From CAYRVX01 sp964427875 (GTDB taxonomy: Bacteria; Planctomycetota; Phycisphaerae; SM23-33), in the NCBI GenBank assembly GCA_964427875.1, contig CAYRVX010000001.1:1-64000 (forward strand): a DNA stretch of 64,000 nt, in the 5' to 3' direction. This document shows positions 1 to 9,610 of this stretch, piece by piece (the stretch's first letter is position 1; every line of letters starts with the position of its first letter). The translations under genes and the position numbers were made by a program. Below the pieces are notes generated by a model that was not told where the DNA came from, made no database searches, and worked only from the letters and a program-made list of their open reading frames with translations.

Positions 1-97
1 AACATGTAAACCATGTCCCCGGATCAAAGTGTAAAGGATGTGCCCGGTTGCACATCGGCCCGCCGTGTGCGAGGACAAATCCGGGGAGCTTTCCTCT

Positions 98-306
98 TCG
101 CCCCGTATGGGGCGATACGTGGGTAGCCCAGGGCGACCGGAGGGAGCCCTGGGTACGCGTCACCCTTTGTGCGGAGCCTCGTATGGGGCGACCGTGAGGT
201 ACGGTCACCCCTGCCGGGGTTCCGCGAAATACACGCCCTGCAAACCCAGGGCTTGCGGCAAACAGCGCCGCGGCGCCCTGGGCTACCAACGTCCGCTCCT
301 CCGGAG
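98..306. repeat. Palindromic GC-rich repeat cluster
   Basis: This non-coding stretch is built from short inverted modules. CGCCCCGTATGGGGCG is a near-palindrome at 99-114, and a diverged half-copy (GTATGGGGCGAC) lies at about 181-192. AGCCCAGGGC (125-134) pairs with GCCCTGGGT (146-154). ACCCAGGGC (244-252) pairs with GCCCTGGGCT (275-284). GCTCC/GGAGC flanks 294-306. From memory, CCCAGGGC/GCCCTGGG modules combined with CCCC..GGGG modules recur in planctomycete intergenic regions; I cannot check copy number here. No open frame in it looks like a protein. Confidence 0.55.
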
Positions 307-689
307 CTAACAGATTACAGAAACAATCGTTACGGACCGCCGGGAAACATTCTCACACACGGCCCGCCGGGCCTCGTCTGTAGACTCGTGGGTTCCCGAG
401 ACTCGCATGCACTGTTACGTGGGAACTATCGTTTCTGAACCAGGCCCGATTTTGGCGTACGGCACGACTCGGCCGTCGGGGGCGAGAACGCGGGGAAAAC
501 GCCGTAAGTGTTTTTACGAAACAAAGCCATTTTTGCCGAGATCGACCGTAACTCATTCGTGAACACTGACTTATGATCGACCGCGCCGAGTTTTGCCACG
601 GCGGGAGCAAGTGGAAGCTCGTTGTCAAACGGGTCTTACGGTCCCGCGCAGCCGCCCGGCGAACCCATGAGTTCATAGCTGACGGTGTA
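307..689. other. Intergenic, nothing recognised
   Basis: No gene, tRNA or clear terminator is visible between the repeat cluster and the 3' end of the xylulokinase gene. The open frames on both strands have atypical composition (Arg/Ser-rich, poor codon bias) and no recognisable motifs. A short hairpin CTCGTGGG/CCCGAG sits near 386-403, with an A/T-richer tract at about 505-560. Confidence 0.5.
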
Positions 690-2219
690 CTAGAGCTTGG
701 CGATCTGGGCGAACTGGGTCCTGAGCGCCGGGTAGAGGCGGCGGTATTGGGCGTAGTGCCCCCCGTAGAGGCGCTTCATGCGGGCGTTGGGGCGGATCGT
801 CCGCGTGATGGAGATGGCGGCCTTGCAGGCCTCGCGGATGTTCTTGAACCGGCCGGTGCCGACGGCAGCGAGGAGGGCCACGCCGTAGGCCGGGCCCTCC
901 TCGGCGTTGATCGTGACGCACTGCGTGCCGTAGATGTCGGCCTGGAGCTGGCGCCAGAACGCGCTGCGGGCGCCCCCGCCGGAGAGGCGGATCTGGCGGA
1001 TGGGCAGCTTGCGCTCGTCGCGGAGGATGGTGACGACGTCGTTCATGGCGAAGGTCGCGCCCTCCATGACGGAGCGGATGAGCTCGTTTCGGCCGGTGCC
1101 GGCGTGGATGCCGATCCACCCGGCCTTGGCGACCGGGTCGGCGTGCGGCGTCCGCTCGCCGGTGAGGTACGGCAGCCAGAAGACGCCCTGGCAGCCGGGC
1201 GGGGCCGCGGCGGCCCGGGCGGTCAGCAGCTCGTAGGGGTCGATTCGCTTCCGCCGGGCGGCGGCGACCTCCGCGGCGGCCAGCGTGTTGCGGAACCACT
1301 GGAAGCTCCCCCCGGCCGAGAGGACGCAGCCGAAGATGCAGTACTCCCCGTCCACCGACGAGCAGAAGGTGTTGACGCGGCTTTTCGGGTCCACGACGTA
1401 CTTCTTCGAGTGGGTGTAGACCACGCCGCTGGTTCCCATGGTGGCGCTGGTGAGCCCGTCGTTGACGATGCCGTTTCCGACGGCCCCGGCCGGCTGGTCG
1501 CCCCCGCCGCCGACCACGGGCGTGCCGGCGGCGATGCCGAGTCTTTTGGCGGCGGCCTTTGTGACCTTGCCCGTGACCTCGTGGCTCTCGACCACCGGCG
1601 GGAGGATGTCGCTGTCGATCTGGAACTTCTCGATGATCTGCTTGGACCAGTTGCGCTTCCGCTGGTCGAGCATGAGCGTGCCGGACATGTCGGAGACCTC
1701 GCCGACGTACTCGCCGGTCAGGCACAGCCGGACGTAGTCCTTCGGCAGGAGCATGTGCCGGACCTTCGAGTAGATCCGCGGCTCGTTGTCGCGGACCCAC
1801 AGCAGCTTGGTGAGCGTGAAGGAGGTCATGGCGGCGTTGCCGACGAGCCGGATCAGCGCCTTCTTTCCGCCGACGGACCGCTCGATGGCGGCGGCCTGGG
1901 CGGCGGTGCGCTGGTCGTTCCACATCAGGCACGGCCGCAGCGGCCTGCCGGCCCCGTCGGTGATCACCAGGCCGTGCATCTGCCCGCTCAGGCCGATGCC
2001 GGCGACCTGCTTGCCGTCGATCGCGGCCTTGCGGATGACGGCGCGTGCGCTCTTGATGGTGGCCTGCCACCAGAGCCCCGGGTCCTGCTGGGTCCAGCCG
2101 GGCCTTGGGGTCTGGAAATCGTATTCGGCCGACGCCGCGGCCAGGACCTTGCCCTTGGGATCCATCACCAGCGTCTTGGTGCCCGAAGTGCCGACGTCAA
2201 TCCCCAGGTAGAATGCCAT
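690..2219 (-). CDS. xylB: Xylulokinase (FGGY family)
   Basis: Predicted to phosphorylate D-xylulose to D-xylulose-5-phosphate, feeding the pentose phosphate pathway in the cytoplasm. The 509-aa length is normal for the family. The N-terminal ATPase-fold motif GIDVGTSGTK (residues 6-15), the sugar-site segment GLSGQMHGL (about 76-84) and the catalytic-base segment GGGGDQPAG (Asp241) are all present, as is the C-terminal LSGGGARS segment. The start is supported by AGGAAAGG about 9 nt upstream. No isomerase gene (xylA) is adjacent. A related FGGY sugar kinase is not excluded, but the GGGGDQPAG and GQMHG context fits XylB best. Confidence 0.88.
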   Translation of the reverse strand: MAFYLGIDVGTSGTKTLVMDPKGKVLAAASAEYDFQTPRPGWTQQDPGLWWQATIKSARAVIRKAAIDGKQVAGIGLSGQMHGLVITDGAGRPLRPCLMWNDQRTAAQAAAIERSVGGKKALIRLVGNAAMTSFTLTKLLWVRDNEPRIYSKVRHMLLPKDYVRLCLTGEYVGEVSDMSGTLMLDQRKRNWSKQIIEKFQIDSDILPPVVESHEVTGKVTKAAAKRLGIAAGTPVVGGGGDQPAGAVGNGIVNDGLTSATMGTSGVVYTHSKKYVVDPKSRVNTFCSSVDGEYCIFGCVLSAGGSFQWFRNTLAAAEVAAARRKRIDPYELLTARAAAAPPGCQGVFWLPYLTGERTPHADPVAKAGWIGIHAGTGRNELIRSVMEGATFAMNDVVTILRDERKLPIRQIRLSGGGARSAFWRQLQADIYGTQCVTINAEEGPAYGVALLAAVGTGRFKNIREACKAAISITRTIRPNARMKRLYGGHYAQYRRLYPALRTQFAQIAKL

Positions 2220-2398
2220 TGCTCAAGCCTTTCCTGATCGAGATGGGTCGGTTTCCGCAAGCCTCAGCGGCTCCAGCGGGCATTGAACCACCTGGGCGGC
2301 GGCGGTTCAAGCGCCGGCGCCGGATCGCCGGGAGTTTCCTGCCTCGCCTCGGGAGTCATCGCTTTGGGGCAAAATCGCACTTTGATCGGCGGATACCC

Positions 2399-2428
2399 TT
2401 GACACGGCGTACCGATACGTGCTATACT
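2399..2428 (+). promoter_or_regulatory. Sigma70-like promoter of folC
   Basis: TTGACA (2399-2404, perfect -35 consensus), an 18-bp spacer, then TATACT (2423-2428). The ATG at 2439 begins 10 nt after the -10 box, so a transcript would have almost no leader. Confidence 0.75.
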
Positions 2429-2438
2429 TCCTCGCGAG

Positions 2439-3821
2439 ATGGTGACTGCGACACGCTCCAAGGGCACCTCAAAGTCGTCTCGAAAGAAACCGATGCGAAC
2501 CTACGAATCGGCTCTGAAGTACCTGTTTGCGCAAACCGATTACGAACAGATGCTTAGGGTGCGGTACAACCGGGACACGTTCAGCCTGTCGCGGATGCGC
2601 GCGCTGATGAAGGACCTCGGGGAGCCGCACAAGGGGATTCGTACGGTCCACATCGCCGGAACGAAGGGCAAGGGCTCGACGGCCACGATGCTGGCGAAGA
2701 TGTTGCAGGCCTGCCGCCACAAGGTCGGGCTTTACACCTCGCCGCACATCAGCGACGTCCGCGAGCGGATCCAGGTCAACGGCACGATGATCTCCCAGGC
2801 GGCACTGACTCGGCTGATCTGCCGCGCTGAGCCGTTCATCGAGAAGATGGCCGACGACAAGCCGACCTTCTTCGAGATCTTCACGGGGCTGGCTTTCTGC
2901 CACTTCGTGGACATGGAGGTGGACGTGGCCGTCGTCGAGACGGGTCTCGGCGGCCGCCTCGACAGCACCAACGTCCTGAAGCCCGCCTTGTGCGGCTTCA
3001 CCAGCATCTCCAAGGACCACACCCACCAGCTCGGCTCGACGCTCTCGAAGATCGCCGCCGAGAAGGCCGGTATCCTCAAGAGCAACACGCCGGCCGTCAG
3101 CGTGCAGCAGGAGCCGGAAGCCAAGCGGGCGCTCCAGCGGGCCGCCAAGGCCTCGAAGGCCCCCTTGCTGTTCACCGGCGAGGACATCGAGTTCAGCTTT
3201 CGGGTGGAGTCTTCCCGCGAGAACGGCTGTCACGCCCGAGTCTGCCTGACCACGCCCCAAAGCAAGTTCGAGCATCTGCCGGTGCCGCTGCTGGGCGAGC
3301 ACCAGGCTCTTAACTGCGGACTGGCACTGGCTTTGCTGGATCAGCTCAAGAGCCAGGGCATGGAGATCAACGATCAGGCCGCCATCCAGGGCCTGGCCGG
3401 CGTGTACCTGCCCGGGCGGATGGAGATGATCCGCGAGGACCCCCGCGTCCTGGTGGACGGGGCGCACAACGCCGCCTCCATGCGGGCGCTCATGCGGGCG
3501 ATCGGCCAGCACATCCCCTACGACTCGATGGTCATGGTCTTCGGCTGTGCCGGCGACAAGGACATCGGGGGGATGATGGCGGAGATCGCCATGGGGGCCG
3601 ACAAGGTCATCTTCACGCAGGCGACGGACAACCCTCGGGCAGCCAAGCCGCAGGAGCTGGCCGACGTGTACGAGGAGATCACCGGCCGGGTCGGGCAGGT
3701 CGCCGAGGACTTCAGGGAGGCCCTCCGCGTGGCCTTCAGCGCGGTCAGCCGGGAAGACCTCATCTGCGTCTGCGGGTCGTTCTGCCTCGTCGGCGAGGCC
3801 AAGGCCATTCTCGGCAACTGA
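2439..3821 (+). CDS. folC: Bifunctional folylpolyglutamate/dihydrofolate synthase
   Basis: Mur-ligase-family enzyme that adds glutamate to dihydropteroate/tetrahydrofolate using ATP. The P-loop is GTKGKGSTATML, followed by the family segments SPHISDVRERIQVNG, VVETGLGGRLDSTN and SISKDHTHQLGSTL, and the C-terminal-domain start segment VDGAHNAASM. The length (460 aa) is normal. Two starts are possible: ATG at 2439, almost leaderless behind a strong promoter, or ATG at 2493 (MRTYESALKYL), where family homology begins. I keep 2439 because other genes in this window show the same promoter-to-ATG geometry. Other folate genes (folB, folE) lie 12 kb downstream. Confidence 0.9.
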   Translation: MVTATRSKGTSKSSRKKPMRTYESALKYLFAQTDYEQMLRVRYNRDTFSLSRMRALMKDLGEPHKGIRTVHIAGTKGKGSTATMLAKMLQACRHKVGLYTSPHISDVRERIQVNGTMISQAALTRLICRAEPFIEKMADDKPTFFEIFTGLAFCHFVDMEVDVAVVETGLGGRLDSTNVLKPALCGFTSISKDHTHQLGSTLSKIAAEKAGILKSNTPAVSVQQEPEAKRALQRAAKASKAPLLFTGEDIEFSFRVESSRENGCHARVCLTTPQSKFEHLPVPLLGEHQALNCGLALALLDQLKSQGMEINDQAAIQGLAGVYLPGRMEMIREDPRVLVDGAHNAASMRALMRAIGQHIPYDSMVMVFGCAGDKDIGGMMAEIAMGADKVIFTQATDNPRAAKPQELADVYEEITGRVGQVAEDFREALRVAFSAVSREDLICVCGSFCLVGEAKAILGN

Positions 3822-3877
3822 CGGCTCATATCCCCTTTGTCTGCTGGAACTTATCGTCTGCGCCGGCCCCGGCGGCG

Positions 3878-4855
3878 TCAGAGTCTGACCAGGCTTCTGG
3901 CGTGGGCTTTGTAGCGTCTCTCGAAGGCCGCCAGGTCGTCGGTGATGTAGTGTTTGAACAGCGGCAGCGAGACCGTTCGGTTGTAGGTGCGGCCTCGCCG
4001 GCGGAGGCGTCTGAGGCCCTCGGGAGAGAGCATCAAGGCGCGGTGGAGCCGCCCGGCCTCGGCGTCGGCCAGCAATCGCCCCCGCCGCTCGGCGCAGGTC
4101 GGATCGGACCGCAGGAAGTGCCCCAGGGCCCACACCTGGCCGTAGTAGCCCACCGCGCGCCCCGGCGGCCACAGCTTCACCGCGTCGCCGCCGTCCATCG
4201 CCAGGAGCCGCTCCAGCGGGAGCCACCAGTCGTTGACGATGGCGTTTCGCAGGTCGGCGAACCTCGAGGGATTCCGCCCGGGCGTGAACCGAACGGTCTG
4301 GCCGTCAATCTGGTAGCCTTCCGCCAGCGTCGCCAGGCCCTCCTCGAACCACATCGGCAGGTGCTCTTTGACGCGGTGAGCGAGGAACTGGTGCAGCCCC
4401 TCGTGAGCGGCCACGGCAAGGGCCGCCACGCCGCCGGCGTCCCAGAAGACGCAAATGCCTTTGTGGCAATAGCCGCCGGCCTGTATGGCCGAGTAGGTCT
4501 CCCACTGTTGCCCGACGACCGAGCGGGTCAGCGCGGCCCATTCCTGGCGGGTGGCCATCATGTAGATGAGCATCGGCTTGCGCTGCCGGCGGGGCGCGAG
4601 GCCGGTGATCGCCAGGTAGTTCTCGTGGGCGGCCTCCATGAATCCGGGCAGGCAGCTCAGGATCTCCGGGCTCCTGGAGGTGGTGAGAATCCGGTAGTGC
4701 GTGCTGACGAGCTCCCTGCCCGTCGAGCCGGCCCCGCTCCACGGCTTGCTGACGAACTCGATGGTCAGGGGCGTGGCGGAGATGCTGTCGGCATCCTGGC
4801 AGCCCGCAGCCGCCCACATCAGCCATCCGCCAAGAAGCAGTGCGTTGGTCTTCAT
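3878..4855 (-). CDS. Peptidase-MA-like (gluzincin) lipoprotein
   Basis: A 325-aa predicted secreted lipoprotein. An N-terminal hydrophobic segment ends in a lipobox-like AAAGC near residue 20. The central motif AAHEGLHQF is a HExxH zinc site, and WFEEGLATLAEG about 20 residues later supplies the glutamate typical of gluzincins (peptidase MA/DUF1570 type, common in planctomycetes). The substrate is unknown. I chose ATG 4855 because the GTG at 4870 would lie within the -10 region, while 4855 starts 6 nt after TACAAT. There is no Shine-Dalgarno, consistent with a leaderless message. Confidence 0.75.
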   Translation of the reverse strand: MKTNALLLGGWLMWAAAGCQDADSISATPLTIEFVSKPWSGAGSTGRELVSTHYRILTTSRSPEILSCLPGFMEAAHENYLAITGLAPRRQRKPMLIYMMATRQEWAALTRSVVGQQWETYSAIQAGGYCHKGICVFWDAGGVAALAVAAHEGLHQFLAHRVKEHLPMWFEEGLATLAEGYQIDGQTVRFTPGRNPSRFADLRNAIVNDWWLPLERLLAMDGGDAVKLWPPGRAVGYYGQVWALGHFLRSDPTCAERRGRLLADAEAGRLHRALMLSPEGLRRLRRRGRTYNRTVSLPLFKHYITDDLAAFERRYKAHARSLVRL

Positions 4856-4861
4856 CAGGAC

Positions 4862-4889
4862 ATTGTACACCGCCGCCCGGAGGGCGCAA
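4862..4889 (-). promoter_or_regulatory. Promoter of the metalloprotease lipoprotein
   Basis: Read on the minus strand: TTGCGC (4889-4884), a 16-bp spacer, then TACAAT (4867-4862), followed 6 nt later by the ATG. The -10 is a 5/6 consensus match; the -35 is weak. Confidence 0.5.
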
Positions 4890-5050
4890 AGCCCATCGTG
4901 GCGGCTTTGCCGCTCCCGCGGGGCGGAGAATCATCTGGTCAGCCCGGCTTCAAGGCGGGTATCATAGTCGCCGCTTGGGGCGTGCGAGGCCGCAATGGTC
5001 GGGCGGCCCGACGGGGCCCTCGCGCGGCCGATCGGGAAGGAGAGACGCAA

Positions 5051-7258
5051 ATGAGAGTCCGAACCGTGCTGATCTCGGCGGCGGCCTGCCTGTTTGGCGC
5101 TTCGGTCCCGGCCGGGGCGTCGCCGCCTCTGGCTGAGCGTTTTCCGGCCGGGTCGCTCGTCTACGTGGGCTGGGCCGGCAGGGGCCTGACGTTCGACGGA
5201 TCGATGTTCGGCCAGCTCGTCAACGACCCCGCTGTGGCTCATGTCTTCGGGGCCCTCAAGACCGCCGCGGAGAAGGGCATTCGCAGAGAGAACCAGCGGG
5301 CGCTGTTCGGCCATGCCTGGCAGATGGCTCGGATCGCCTGGCAGCATCCGCTCGCCGCGGCGCTGATCGACCTGAAGAAGTCCGAGGGGGAGCCGCAGCC
5401 CACGGCGGCCCTGTTGATCGACCTGGGCAAGGACAAGCCAGCGTTCGCCAAGCACCTCGCCGCCGCCGCGGAACTGCTGAAGGAGCCGTTTCCCTTCACC
5501 GACGCCACGGTCGGCAAGGTGACCTACCGGCTGCACAAGCCTCGCAAAGGGCCGGAAGTGGCGTACGGCTACCTCGGGAACGTTCTCTTCATCGCCTCGG
5601 GCGACGGCGCGGCCAAGGTGCTGATCGAGCCGCCCCCCACCAAGGCCCTGACGGCGGACAAGAAGTTCGCCGCGTGCCTCAAGTCGGTGGGGGACAAGGA
5701 CGTGCAGTTGGCGTACTACGTGGACGTCTCGGCCCTGGTGGAGCGGATCGAGGCGTTCGCGCCGCCCGGCGAGCCCGCCGAGGGCGTCAAGAAGGTCGTC
5801 GCGGCGCTGGGGCTGGACAAGACGTCGGCCGTGGCGGGCGCGATGCGCGTGGTGGATCGCGGCCTGTACACCAAGGCGAGAATCTTCACGCCCGCTCCGC
5901 ACCGGGGATTGCTCATGCCGTTGGCCGGCACGCCCATCGCCGACGCCGACCTGGCGGCCGTGCCCGCCGACGCCGATCTCCTGGCGGCCGTCAAACTCTC
6001 GCCCGAGGCCGCCTACGCCGAACTGAGGCGCGCCCTGAAGGCCATCAACGCGAACGTGGATGCGCAACTGGCCAGGGACCTGGGCAACCTGGAGGAGGAG
6101 ATCGGCCTGTCGCTCCGGCGGGACGTGCTGAGCAGTCTGGGCGACACGTGGGTCCTCTCCAGCGCGGCCTCGCAGGGCGGCTTCCTGACGGGCACGCTGC
6201 TGACGGTGCAGGTCAAGGACGCGGCCAAGCTGTCGGCGGCGATCCAGAAGATCGAGGCGAAGCTCCAGCCGCCGGCGCAGGCCCCACCGCCCCCGCCTCC
6301 GGGCGAGCGGCCGGCGCCGCGGAGGCGCCGAGCGTCCGGGCCGCGGGTCGAGACGCTTCAGAGCGGGCAAGTGGAGATCCACTACCTCGCCATGCCCAGC
6401 CGGCGCTCGCCGCTGCCCGTGGCCCCGGCGTGGGCGGTGCACAAGAACAAGCTCTACCTCGCGCCCTACCCGCAGGTGATCCAGGCCGCGGTCGCCGAGG
6501 GCGGGCCCCGCAAGCCGATCACGCAGGACGCCGGCTTCCGCAGGGCCCGCGGCAGGATCACCGGCAAGTGCTCCGTCCTCTGCTACAGCAATCCGCCGAA
6601 GATCGCGAGGCAGGTGTACCACTGGGCCTTGATCGGCTGGACCCTCGGCGCCAACGCGATCTCCGGCGAGGCGGACGTGCCCGTCAAGCCGGGCTGGCTG
6701 CCGACGATCTCGAGCATCGAGAAGTACCTCTCCCCGCAGGTGTGTGCGGTCTCCGCAGATGCCGAGGGGATCTCCTTCGAGGGCTACGGCTCGCTGCCGT
6801 CGCCGACGCTGGCGGCGGGGCTGCTGCTCAACCAGGTGCCCGTCTGGCTGATCCAGCCGGCCGTCCATCGCGCGCAAGGCCAGGCCAGGACCGTGTCCCT
6901 CATGAACGAGCTGCGGCAGGTCTCGATGGGCCTGGTGATGTACCAGGCGGACCAGGGCCGAATGCCCGCCTCCCTGAAGGACCCGAAACTGAAGGTATAC
7001 TTCGGCGGCGGGGCGATCCTCGGGAACATCGCGGCCGGCAAGTACAGCTACCTCCCGCCGGGCGGCAACAAGCAGAAAGACCTGCCTGCCACGAAGACCA
7101 TCCTGGTCTACATTCCGACCGGCCCCGGCCGCCCATTCGTGATCGCCGCCTTCGCCGATGGCCACGTCGAGCGGATCGACGCGGGGAGCTTCGAGCGGAT
7201 GCTCAAGGTCCAGCTCGACGGCGCCGCCGCGGGCGACCGAAAGGAGATACGGCGCTGA
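5051..7258 (+). CDS. Secreted protein with pseudopilin-like C-terminal tail
   Basis: A 735-aa protein of unknown function. It has a signal peptide (residues 1-23) and an SD (GGAAGGAGA) before the ATG. Residues about 25-600 are an alpha/beta region without a family I can name, including a proline-rich linker near 410-430. Residues about 615-735 resemble planctomycete pseudopilin-like (DUF1559/H-X9-DG) C-terminal regions: a hydrophobic stretch, then MNELRQVSMGLVMYQADQGR and a closing FADGHVERID. The upstream reading frame back to 3902 is antisense to the preceding gene and is not coding. Both the pilin relation and the function are inference. Confidence 0.7.
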   Translation: MRVRTVLISAAACLFGASVPAGASPPLAERFPAGSLVYVGWAGRGLTFDGSMFGQLVNDPAVAHVFGALKTAAEKGIRRENQRALFGHAWQMARIAWQHPLAAALIDLKKSEGEPQPTAALLIDLGKDKPAFAKHLAAAAELLKEPFPFTDATVGKVTYRLHKPRKGPEVAYGYLGNVLFIASGDGAAKVLIEPPPTKALTADKKFAACLKSVGDKDVQLAYYVDVSALVERIEAFAPPGEPAEGVKKVVAALGLDKTSAVAGAMRVVDRGLYTKARIFTPAPHRGLLMPLAGTPIADADLAAVPADADLLAAVKLSPEAAYAELRRALKAINANVDAQLARDLGNLEEEIGLSLRRDVLSSLGDTWVLSSAASQGGFLTGTLLTVQVKDAAKLSAAIQKIEAKLQPPAQAPPPPPPGERPAPRRRRASGPRVETLQSGQVEIHYLAMPSRRSPLPVAPAWAVHKNKLYLAPYPQVIQAAVAEGGPRKPITQDAGFRRARGRITGKCSVLCYSNPPKIARQVYHWALIGWTLGANAISGEADVPVKPGWLPTISSIEKYLSPQVCAVSADAEGISFEGYGSLPSPTLAAGLLLNQVPVWLIQPAVHRAQGQARTVSLMNELRQVSMGLVMYQADQGRMPASLKDPKLKVYFGGGAILGNIAAGKYSYLPPGGNKQKDLPATKTILVYIPTGPGRPFVIAAFADGHVERIDAGSFERMLKVQLDGAAAGDRKEIRR

Positions 7259-7291
7259 CGGTGGCGTGCCACGAGCCGCCGGGGGCGCGGG

Positions 7292-9601
7292 CTATCCCCG
7301 TTTGATGAAGAACGGGCCCTTTGGTTTCTTGGGCCGGCTGCCTCGTGGGGCCTTGCCGGGCACCTTCACTGTGGTGACGGCGGCGGCCTCGGCGGCCTCC
7401 CTGGCCTTGACGTGCCTGCGGATGATGAACTGCTCGCCGACGCCGGCGAAGGTGGAGGTCATGATGTACAGCGTCAGCCCCGACGCGGCGTTGTAGAAGA
7501 ACAGCAGCATCATGACGGGCATCATGATCTGCATCATCCTCTTCTGCGTCTGCTGCTGCTTCTCCTGCTCGGGCGTCGCCGCGGCGGTCGGCTGGGACAT
7601 CTGCGGGCCGAACTTCATCTGTAGGAACATCGCGACCGTCAGCAGGATCGGCAGGAGGTTGAAGCTTCGAATGGGCCCGACCATTCCGCCGAGCAGGGGC
7701 AGCAGGAGCGGCGTCTCCCAGGAGATCAGCGCGTCGGGCCCGGCGAGGTCGGTGATCCAGACGGGCAGGAAGGCGGCGTGCCGCAGCTCGACGGCGGCGT
7801 TCAGGCTGCCCCAGAGAGAGATCCAGATCGGCATCTGGAGGAGCATCGGCAGGCAGCCCAGAAGCGGTGTGGCGCCTTGGCCCTTGTAGAACTTCATCGT
7901 CTCCTTCTGGAGCGTCTCCTTGTCGTCGGCGTACTTCTTCCGCAGCTTGGCCAGCTCCGGCTGGAGCTTCTGCATCTTCACCATGTTGACCTGGCCCTTC
8001 TTCGTCAGGGGATGCAGAATGACGCGGACCAGGACCACCAGGGCCATGATCGCCAGGCCGTAATTGTCGAAGGTGAGCTTGGTGGCGATCAGCTTCAGCA
8101 GTTGCATCATCTTCTCCGTCAGCCAGTTCGACGCGCAGAAGCAGCTTCTGAAGTTGATCGTGCCGAAGTAGTTGAGGTCCTCGTAGAGCTTGCGGAAGCG
8201 TGGGTGGGCGGGGTCCTTGAACATATCGCGTATCTTCGGCCCGGCGAAGATGTCGAAGACCATTTCCTTGGGCTCCCCGCCCGGCTTCAGGACGAGATCG
8301 GGTGTGTGCTGGAAGACTTCCGCTTTCGGCCGCTTGCCACCGATCCGCACGCCGGTGACGAACGCGCGGCTGGTGGCCGTGCCCGTTTCCTCCATGGCGA
8401 GGAAGTGGTAGTCCGCCTGCCAGTCGGCCGCCGCCAGGCGCCCCTTGATCGCGGGGCGGAGGTACATCATCGAGGCGAAGAACTTGTTGGCCTGCCCGAC
8501 CCAAAGGACGGGGTCGGCCTCGTCGGAGCGGCCCAGGCCGACGGCATCGCCCGACGGCAGCTCCCACTGCCACACCCGCCTGCCTGCTGCGTCCGTTGCC
8601 TCGTCGCCTTTCTGGATCTCCCCCTGGGCCTTCTGGAGCACCTGGATGTTCTTGTCCTTGGCCATCAGCCTGCCGTACGGCGCGAACCGGTCATCTTGAG
8701 GCCGGTGGAGCTCCTCCAGCGGCACGCCCGTCGGGCCGAGCTGATCGATGTAGACCCGCAGCGGCTTGCCCGAGAGGTTCTGCACCTTCAGGCGCATCTC
8801 GATGGAGTAGTTCCCCCTGGCGATCCTGTACGTCTTGGTGAGCTTCAGGTAGGGCCTCCGGGCCGCAGGCATGTCGGGGCGATTCCAGTTCTCGTCCCGG
8901 TGGAGCGTGGTCTCGAAGCTGACCTCCGCCGTCTCGGCGGGTTGGGTCGCGGGCTCTGCCGGCAGGCGTCTCCAGCCGACCTCTCGAAGGGAGATGGGCA
9001 TCAGATGGCCGCTCTCGTCCTTGTCGTTCTCTTCGCCCACCACCTCCACGACAACGGCTCGTGTGGCGTAAGGCAGGTACTCTCCCACCGGGTTCAGCAG
9101 GCTGTAATGCCCGCGATAGGTCTTGGGGTCCACGGCCTTGGCGGCCTGGTAGCCCGGGTGGTTCTTGTCGAGCTCCTCGAAGAGCCGCTTGTCGGCAAGG
9201 GCGGTGAAATAGTCGGTGAGCTTGACGGTGTAGATGGCCGCTCCCTTGTTGAGGAACTCGACCTGGAAGACGTACTTGTCCTTGGGATTCAGCGAGCCCA
9301 CCGCGAGCTTGTCCTCGGGGTAGTCTTTCCAGAGCCACTCGCCCCGCGTCTTCTTGCCGCCGCGGCTTGTGCTCGAACGGCTTGCGGCCTTCGCGGTGGA
9401 AGGGCGCTCGGGCGGCCGGGGCGACCGCTGCGTCGCCGCCGCCGCGGTGGCGGGCGCGGAGGCGGTCGCCGGCGGACGGCCGGCGGACCTGCGGTCCCGC
9501 TTGAGCTCGTCCCGGGCGGCCTTGCTGTTCACGTACCACAGCCCCACCAGCATCGCGCCGGCAAGGAGCATGACGATCCAACTGAGTCGTTGCTTGGCCA
9601 C
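7292..9601 (-). CDS. yidC: Membrane protein insertase YidC
   Basis: YidC/Oxa1/Alb3 insertase, which folds and inserts inner-membrane proteins with or without SecYEG. The 769 aa comprise an N-terminal TM helix (about 7-25), an Ala/Pro/Arg linker, a large periplasmic beta-domain (about 100-480), then the conserved Oxa1 core. The core includes VVLVRVILHPLTKKGQ (groove arginine), the cytoplasmic coiled region PELAKLRKKYADDKE, and TPLLGCLPMLLQMPIWISLW. The tail is basic. GTG is the likely start, 9 nt after the stop of the upstream phosphoesterase gene, so translation is probably coupled. No rnpA/rpmH neighbours are seen, unlike the classical locus. Confidence 0.93.
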   Translation of the reverse strand: MAKQRLSWIVMLLAGAMLVGLWYVNSKAARDELKRDRRSAGRPPATASAPATAAAATQRSPRPPERPSTAKAASRSSTSRGGKKTRGEWLWKDYPEDKLAVGSLNPKDKYVFQVEFLNKGAAIYTVKLTDYFTALADKRLFEELDKNHPGYQAAKAVDPKTYRGHYSLLNPVGEYLPYATRAVVVEVVGEENDKDESGHLMPISLREVGWRRLPAEPATQPAETAEVSFETTLHRDENWNRPDMPAARRPYLKLTKTYRIARGNYSIEMRLKVQNLSGKPLRVYIDQLGPTGVPLEELHRPQDDRFAPYGRLMAKDKNIQVLQKAQGEIQKGDEATDAAGRRVWQWELPSGDAVGLGRSDEADPVLWVGQANKFFASMMYLRPAIKGRLAAADWQADYHFLAMEETGTATSRAFVTGVRIGGKRPKAEVFQHTPDLVLKPGGEPKEMVFDIFAGPKIRDMFKDPAHPRFRKLYEDLNYFGTINFRSCFCASNWLTEKMMQLLKLIATKLTFDNYGLAIMALVVLVRVILHPLTKKGQVNMVKMQKLQPELAKLRKKYADDKETLQKETMKFYKGQGATPLLGCLPMLLQMPIWISLWGSLNAAVELRHAAFLPVWITDLAGPDALISWETPLLLPLLGGMVGPIRSFNLLPILLTVAMFLQMKFGPQMSQPTAAATPEQEKQQQTQKRMMQIMMPVMMLLFFYNAASGLTLYIMTSTFAGVGEQFIIRRHVKAREAAEAAAVTTVKVPGKAPRGSRPKKPKGPFFIKRG

Positions 9602-9610
9602 AGGAGAACC

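Noticed and set aside
573..2237. A 554-codon open frame opposite xylB
   Set aside because: Low-complexity Asp/Val/Gly-rich antisense frame; xylB on the other strand has complete FGGY motifs.
3902..5050. Upstream extension of the 735-aa secreted protein
   Set aside because: It runs antisense through the metalloprotease lipoprotein; signal peptide and SD place the real start at 5051.
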